This document shows positions 60,252-64,000 of a stretch of 64,000 bases of DNA, in pieces (position 1 is the first letter of the stretch; each line of letters begins with the position of its first letter). This stretch comes from an uncultured Desulfuromonas sp. (GTDB taxonomy: Bacteria > Desulfobacterota > Desulfuromonadia > Desulfuromonadales > Desulfuromonadaceae). The position numbers were made by a program, and so were the translations under genes. The stretch spans positions 2,852,001 to 2,916,000 of the forward strand of contig NZ_OY787469.1 of the NCBI RefSeq assembly GCF_963678835.1. The letters run 5' to 3'. The notes below the pieces were generated by a model. That model was not told the DNA's origin, did not search any database, and saw only the letters and a list, made by a program, of their open reading frames with translations.

Positions 60252-63200
60252 ATGACAACACCCACCACATCAACAGTCCCCATGCGCGCTGGGGGACGAG
60301 CTACTGAAGCTGGCATGGCATTTCAAGCTGCGGTAGCGACCTGGTTCGCAGTACATATCCTCGTGAGAATGCCTGTTGGCGGACGTTTTGGCATCAACAA
60401 CGAAGCTACACCATCTGAAATTCGTCTCGAAACAGGTAACGGACTAGACGATGTCGAGATATCGCAGTCCGATGGTGGCTCGCTACATATACAGTGTAAG
60501 ACAACTGCAAACCTCGGTACGGGTGAAAACTCTTCACTGACCAAAACAATAATACAACTAGCACAATGGGTAGCAGACTCAAAAGCTGCCGACGGGCTTC
60601 CAGATCTAACCCGCAATGCAGCACTGTTGGCAGTTGGAGCTACCGCCGCACAAACACTAGACAACCTTGAGTCCGGCTGCCGAGCATTCTCCCACGCTGG
60701 AGATTGGTCGGCAACTATCTCACAGCGCAACCAAGCAGAGCGCACCGCCCTCAAAGCATTTGAGACGATTGCGATTCCGGCCTGGACCAAGCATTGCGGT
60801 GCCGCACCTGCAGATGACGACCTTGTAGATATGGCGCGTATTTTCCGAATCGCACGCTTCACCATGGATGAAGGTGACAGCGATTGGCGTGAGGCATCCC
60901 GTCTACTTGGTCGTCATTTATATGGACACGAAAACTCTGGAGATGCGGCACTTCGCGACCTCAAAGGCATTATGCGTGAATTGATAGAAAACGGCGCACC
61001 TGCCAACCGTTCGGGGCTGCTGCGAGCACTACGCAATCGAGGCCATCATGATATAGGAGCCCCTGGCTTTGAGAGCGACATTTCAAATCTGCAGGCTGCA
61101 ACAAATATGGAGATCGCACGGCTAGCAATTCATGGCAGGCTGCCAATCGGTGAAGGGACGGCAATCACAAGGGAGAGTGACGGCCCGTTAATCGAAGCAA
61201 TTTTATCTGGTTCCCTACTTGTAGTTGGAGAACCAGGTGCCGGCAAAACAGGTGCGCTGGTTCATGCTGCAGAAACGATCGCTGCTAACGATAATATTGT
61301 TGTATTCCTTTCAGTTGATCGTTTTTCTGGTGTTGCCATTGCTGCCGACTTATTATCGGAACTCAGTCTGACACACTCAATGGTCGAAACCCTCGATGCT
61401 ATGCCAGGAGATAAACTCAAGGTTCTTTTCATCGATGCTCTCGATGCCGCGCGAGGAGGCCCTTCTGAGTCGGTATTTGCCTCACTCATTGAGGATATAC
61501 GTAAAGAACTTGCTGAAGACTGGACTGTGGTCGCATCAATCCGTACCTTTGATCTCAAAAATGGTCACCGCTTCCGGCAAGCCTTTGCAGGAACCCCAGC
61601 GAATCAAAACTATGCAGACACCTCTCTCTCTCAAGTACGTCATTTTCTTGTTCCACGCTTAAGTGAAAATGATCTCGTGGAAGCTGGCTCAGTTGTGCCG
61701 GAACTAGGTTCGTTGCTTACTTCTGTTCCGTCTAGTCTGACAGAACTTCTACGCAATATCTTCAATTTATCTCTGGCGACCCAGTTGCTAGCAGATGGGG
61801 CCGATTCGGAAACCTTCTGTGCAATTAGAACTCAGTCCGGCCTGATCGATGCTTACGAGGATATCCGTCTCAGAACAACCTCAGCACAACAGGCTGCCGC
61901 GGCTGCAGCAAGAATAATGGCAAACCGGTGCCGTTTATCGGTTCGCAAGGTCTTGATCGAACACGCTGCACTCGATGACGTTATCCAGACAGGAGTGCTT
62001 ACCGAATCTGGTGATTTGGTCAGCTTCCCTCACCATGTGCTGTTTGATCATATTGCTGGCCGTTTTCATCTAGAGTGGGACCAACCAGAAGCCTTGATAA
62101 CACAACTCAATGGCAATACTTCGATTGCACTTATTCTAGCGCCAGCACTTCGCTTTGCTGTCGAGCGCCTTTGGCGTACCGACAAAAATACAGGGCACCC
62201 CCTAAGCTGGCAGTTGGCAGCAGGTATTTTCTCGGAGAGCAACGTCGACCCGGTGCTTGGGAACGTTACGTTACGGACCATCACCGAAAACATTGAGAAC
62301 GAACAAGATATCGCCGGGCTGACAACAATTATCGCCACATCGGCGAATAATCCCACACTTACTGCACTCATGAGAACTCTGGCTAGTTTTGCAGCAATGG
62401 ATATTGAAATGGTCCGTCCTGGCACCGTTTATTGTGCCATTGCATGGGCCCGCATTGCCGAAGCACTTGTTGCGACCAATGAGCATGCACTAGCCCATCC
62501 GGCACGAGTCCTTCTTTTTGCACTTTTCAAACATTCAGACTTAGAAAATGCCGCACTGTTACACATCTTTGGCCATGCATCGCGCCAGCTACTTGAATTT
62601 GCATGGCAGTCTACTCCACCACTGGTCTCACTCAGTGATGACGCCATACGGTTTGTTGGCAAAAGCTTCGCTTCAGATCCGGACGCATCACGTGCATTAC
62701 TTAGCCGTATCCTGCAGGACCCGCACTTTTCTCTACATGCTGACCATGAAGCGACATGGCTTGCTGAGCAAATCATACCGATCACTCACGCTGATCCCGA
62801 GTTTTCTGTCGATATATATACAGCCCTCTACAGTCAAACAATTAATGACAACTCAGCTTCATGGCTTGGAGGACAACCCAGTCGAATTTTCTCACTTTCA
62901 TCTAACCGACGACAAGACTATGAACATTCCCGCTGGGAACTCGGCACAGCTATGGGCAAAGTTCTGGAGATATCCCCCAGTCATGGTACTCGTGCGTTAA
63001 TCAATGCTTTAATCGGTAAGACAATAACAGAATATATTGGAATCAATCGCGACCCAGAGAATATTTATCTCGGCTGCACGGAAATTGAGCTCAGAGGTCA
63101 TTATTTTACATACGACTCTTGGCACGAAAAAGACGATGATTCTCCAAGGCGTAAAGATGATTTGCTTGAAAACTATGAGCTTTTCCTACGTAACTGTAGT

Positions 63201-64000
63201 CCTGAGCACTTTAAGATTAGTGTAGAAGAAGCCTCACGAGACTACACCTGCGCCCCTGTTTTGGCCCGGATTTTCGGTATTGGGAGCGAACGTATTGAAG
63301 AAGTAGGAGACTTTCTCTGGCCCCTTATCCAACATTCAGACGTTTTTGAGAATAGTGCTATTTCCCGGGAGACGATTCGCTTTCTTGTTTCGGCTTGGCC
63401 GTCGCGCACACGTGAAGATCGAATTCAATTCGAAACAATGGCTCTCAACGAGACGCGTTTTTCTGACAAAGATGATTTACATCGATGGCATCGAACCCTT
63501 AGTAAATTTTTTGCACAAGTAGAGGAAGACTTGCTCGAACTGGAGGCAATGAGGGAACTGCGCAATTCACTCAAAACTGCGGGATTTCATACTGATAATA
63601 CGCGAATCCGTAAAACTGAGAATAGCGAATACAATTCTAGTGATTACATGCGAGAAGAGTTACGCAGAACGGGTATCGATATAGACACCGGCCCCAACCG
63701 CTTGGTGATCGACTCATCCGATGAACTCAAAGACCATCTTGATCGCATATCATCCGATAGTTCAACTTTTGAATTCGCAGCATTATGGAGAGATATAACA
63801 ACGCTATTGACACTGCTTGACGCAAATCCTGGATTGCATGAGCAAATAGATCGTTCAGCTTGGATCATTGTTGCTAATGCTACAGAGATGGTCGCTTCAA
63901 ATCCGAATTACGAGCCCGGAGTTGATGGGCTACCAGAAGTTACCTCTGTCTTTGCAATACTCCAAAGATTATCTTTGAGCCGCTATCCCGAACCAAGTGA
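60252..64000 (+). CDS. Giant Avs-like STAND NTPase with N-terminal nuclease motif (3' end outside window)
   Basis: An uninterrupted frame from ATG 60252 (AAGG 8 nt upstream) codes for at least 1249 residues with no stop before 64000. Residues about 15-110 contain a PD-(D/E)XK-type pattern, LETGNGLDDVEIS then LHIQCKTT (D66/D67, E69, Q81-x-K83), resembling the Cap4/DUF4297 nuclease. A P-loop NTPase follows: Walker A VVGEPGAGKTG (K332), Walker B VLFIDALDAAR (D395, D398), sensor arginine in VASIRTFD (R431), and a winged-helix-like VSFPHHVLFDH (near 591-600). The remaining 650 or more residues look alpha-helical and match nothing I recognise. This order matches Avs phage-sensing proteins. The 206-nt upstream gap shows no clear promoter. 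Confidence 0.75.
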   Translation, partial: MTTPTTSTVPMRAGGRATEAGMAFQAAVATWFAVHILVRMPVGGRFGINNEATPSEIRLETGNGLDDVEISQSDGGSLHIQCKTTANLGTGENSSLTKTIIQLAQWVADSKAADGLPDLTRNAALLAVGATAAQTLDNLESGCRAFSHAGDWSATISQRNQAERTALKAFETIAIPAWTKHCGAAPADDDLVDMARIFRIARFTMDEGDSDWREASRLLGRHLYGHENSGDAALRDLKGIMRELIENGAPANRSGLLRALRNRGHHDIGAPGFESDISNLQAATNMEIARLAIHGRLPIGEGTAITRESDGPLIEAILSGSLLVVGEPGAGKTGALVHAAETIAANDNIVVFLSVDRFSGVAIAADLLSELSLTHSMVETLDAMPGDKLKVLFIDALDAARGGPSESVFASLIEDIRKELAEDWTVVASIRTFDLKNGHRFRQAFAGTPANQNYADTSLSQVRHFLVPRLSENDLVEAGSVVPELGSLLTSVPSSLTELLRNIFNLSLATQLLADGADSETFCAIRTQSGLIDAYEDIRLRTTSAQQAAAAAARIMANRCRLSVRKVLIEHAALDDVIQTGVLTESGDLVSFPHHVLFDHIAGRFHLEWDQPEALITQLNGNTSIALILAPALRFAVERLWRTDKNTGHPLSWQLAAGIFSESNVDPVLGNVTLRTITENIENEQDIAGLTTIIATSANNPTLTALMRTLASFAAMDIEMVRPGTVYCAIAWARIAEALVATNEHALAHPARVLLFALFKHSDLENAALLHIFGHASRQLLEFAWQSTPPLVSLSDDAIRFVGKSFASDPDASRALLSRILQDPHFSLHADHEATWLAEQIIPITHADPEFSVDIYTALYSQTINDNSASWLGGQPSRIFSLSSNRRQDYEHSRWELGTAMGKVLEISPSHGTRALINALIGKTITEYIGINRDPENIYLGCTEIELRGHYFTYDSWHEKDDDSPRRKDDLLENYELFLRNCSPEHFKISVEEASRDYTCAPVLARIFGIGSERIEEVGDFLWPLIQHSDVFENSAISRETIRFLVSAWPSRTREDRIQFETMALNETRFSDKDDLHRWHRTLSKFFAQVEEDLLELEAMRELRNSLKTAGFHTDNTRIRKTENSEYNSSDYMREELRRTGIDIDTGPNRLVIDSSDELKDHLDRISSDSSTFEFAALWRDITTLLTLLDANPGLHEQIDRSAWIIVANATEMVASNPNYEPGVDGLPEVTSVFAILQRLSLSRYPEPS

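Larger units (their letters stand above)
58722..64000. mobile_element. Left part of a tRNA-Leu-integrated element (candidate defence island)
   Basis: It begins at the edge of the tRNA-Leu fragment and runs off the right edge. It contains a tyrosine integrase, a small truncated regulator and a giant nuclease-NTPase gene, all on the plus strand. The predicted far end is a complete minus-strand tRNA-Leu(UAA) gene outside the window. Neighbouring-gene style changes here: no housekeeping genes occur after 58722. Confidence 0.75.

Noticed and set aside
60323..60865. Minus-strand open frame opposite the giant NTPase gene
   Set aside because: Low-complexity serine/alanine-rich translation, antisense to a frame with clear nuclease and P-loop motifs.

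Overview
The window looks like chromosome of a Desulfuromonadales-type deltaproteobacterium (Desulfuromonas/Geobacter relatives). This is an inference from gene order and families: the kdsB-pyrG-kdsA-kdsD-kdsC-lptCAB-rpoN-hpf-ptsN-hprK-rapZ-PTS block, a leucine T-box in a Gram-negative, a c-heme-type chemoreceptor, and psd-pssA beside ilv/leu genes. Almost everything up to about 51 kb is on the minus strand, so transcription mostly runs right to left; lptF-lptG and prmA are the main plus-strand exceptions.

Layout. 1-2.6 kb: chemotaxis set (cheW, heme-motif MCP, start of an HDOD gene). 2.7-19.2 kb: amino-acid and lipid biosynthesis (argC; rplM-rpsI; truA; a catalytically dead Asd paralogue; asd; leuB; leuD, leuC; T-box-controlled leuA; pssA, psd; ilvN, ilvB; ilvD). 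rplM carries an apparent frameshift. 19.2-19.7 kb: a repeat-rich gap with a REPIN-like palindrome pair and a 161-bp MITE. 19.7-28.2 kb: DUF465 protein, tsaB, rseP, dxr, cdsA, uppS, frr, pyrH, tsf, rpsB. 28.4-30.7 kb: lptF-lptG. 30.8-34.6 kb: methyl cycle (ahcY, metK) around a glycosyltransferase. 34.7-50.5 kb: EI, HPr, a complete mannose-family EIIABCD, RapZ, HprK, EIIA-Ntr, long HPF, sigma-54, LptBAC, KdsC/D/A, CTP synthase and KdsB. Together these make Kdo and export LPS under a regulatory phosphotransferase network. 50.5-56.3 kb: second MITE copy ending exactly in the fur stop codon, fur with a Fur-box-like site, a TlpA-like lipoprotein, a short PrmA-like methyltransferase, and a 1272-aa Cache/PAS/GGDEF/EAL protein.

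56.5-64 kb is accessory. An IS4-family element with 17-bp inverted repeats and a 9-bp target duplication is followed by a DUF4124 protein. Next comes a displaced 3' fragment of tRNA-Leu(UAA) with its terminator still attached. Immediately inside that boundary lie a tyrosine integrase, a truncated antitoxin-like regulator, and a very large plus-strand gene (from 60252, still open at 64000, at least 1249 residues). This gene has an N-terminal PD-(D/E)XK/Cap4-like nuclease motif, a STAND-type P-loop NTPase core with winged helix, and a long alpha-helical C-terminal region. That architecture is the one seen in Avs antiviral STAND proteins and is the most interesting object here: a candidate phage-sensing nuclease at the edge of a tRNA-integrated defence island.

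Limits: all assignments are by reading motifs; no alignments or searches were run. Base-composition remarks are impressions only.
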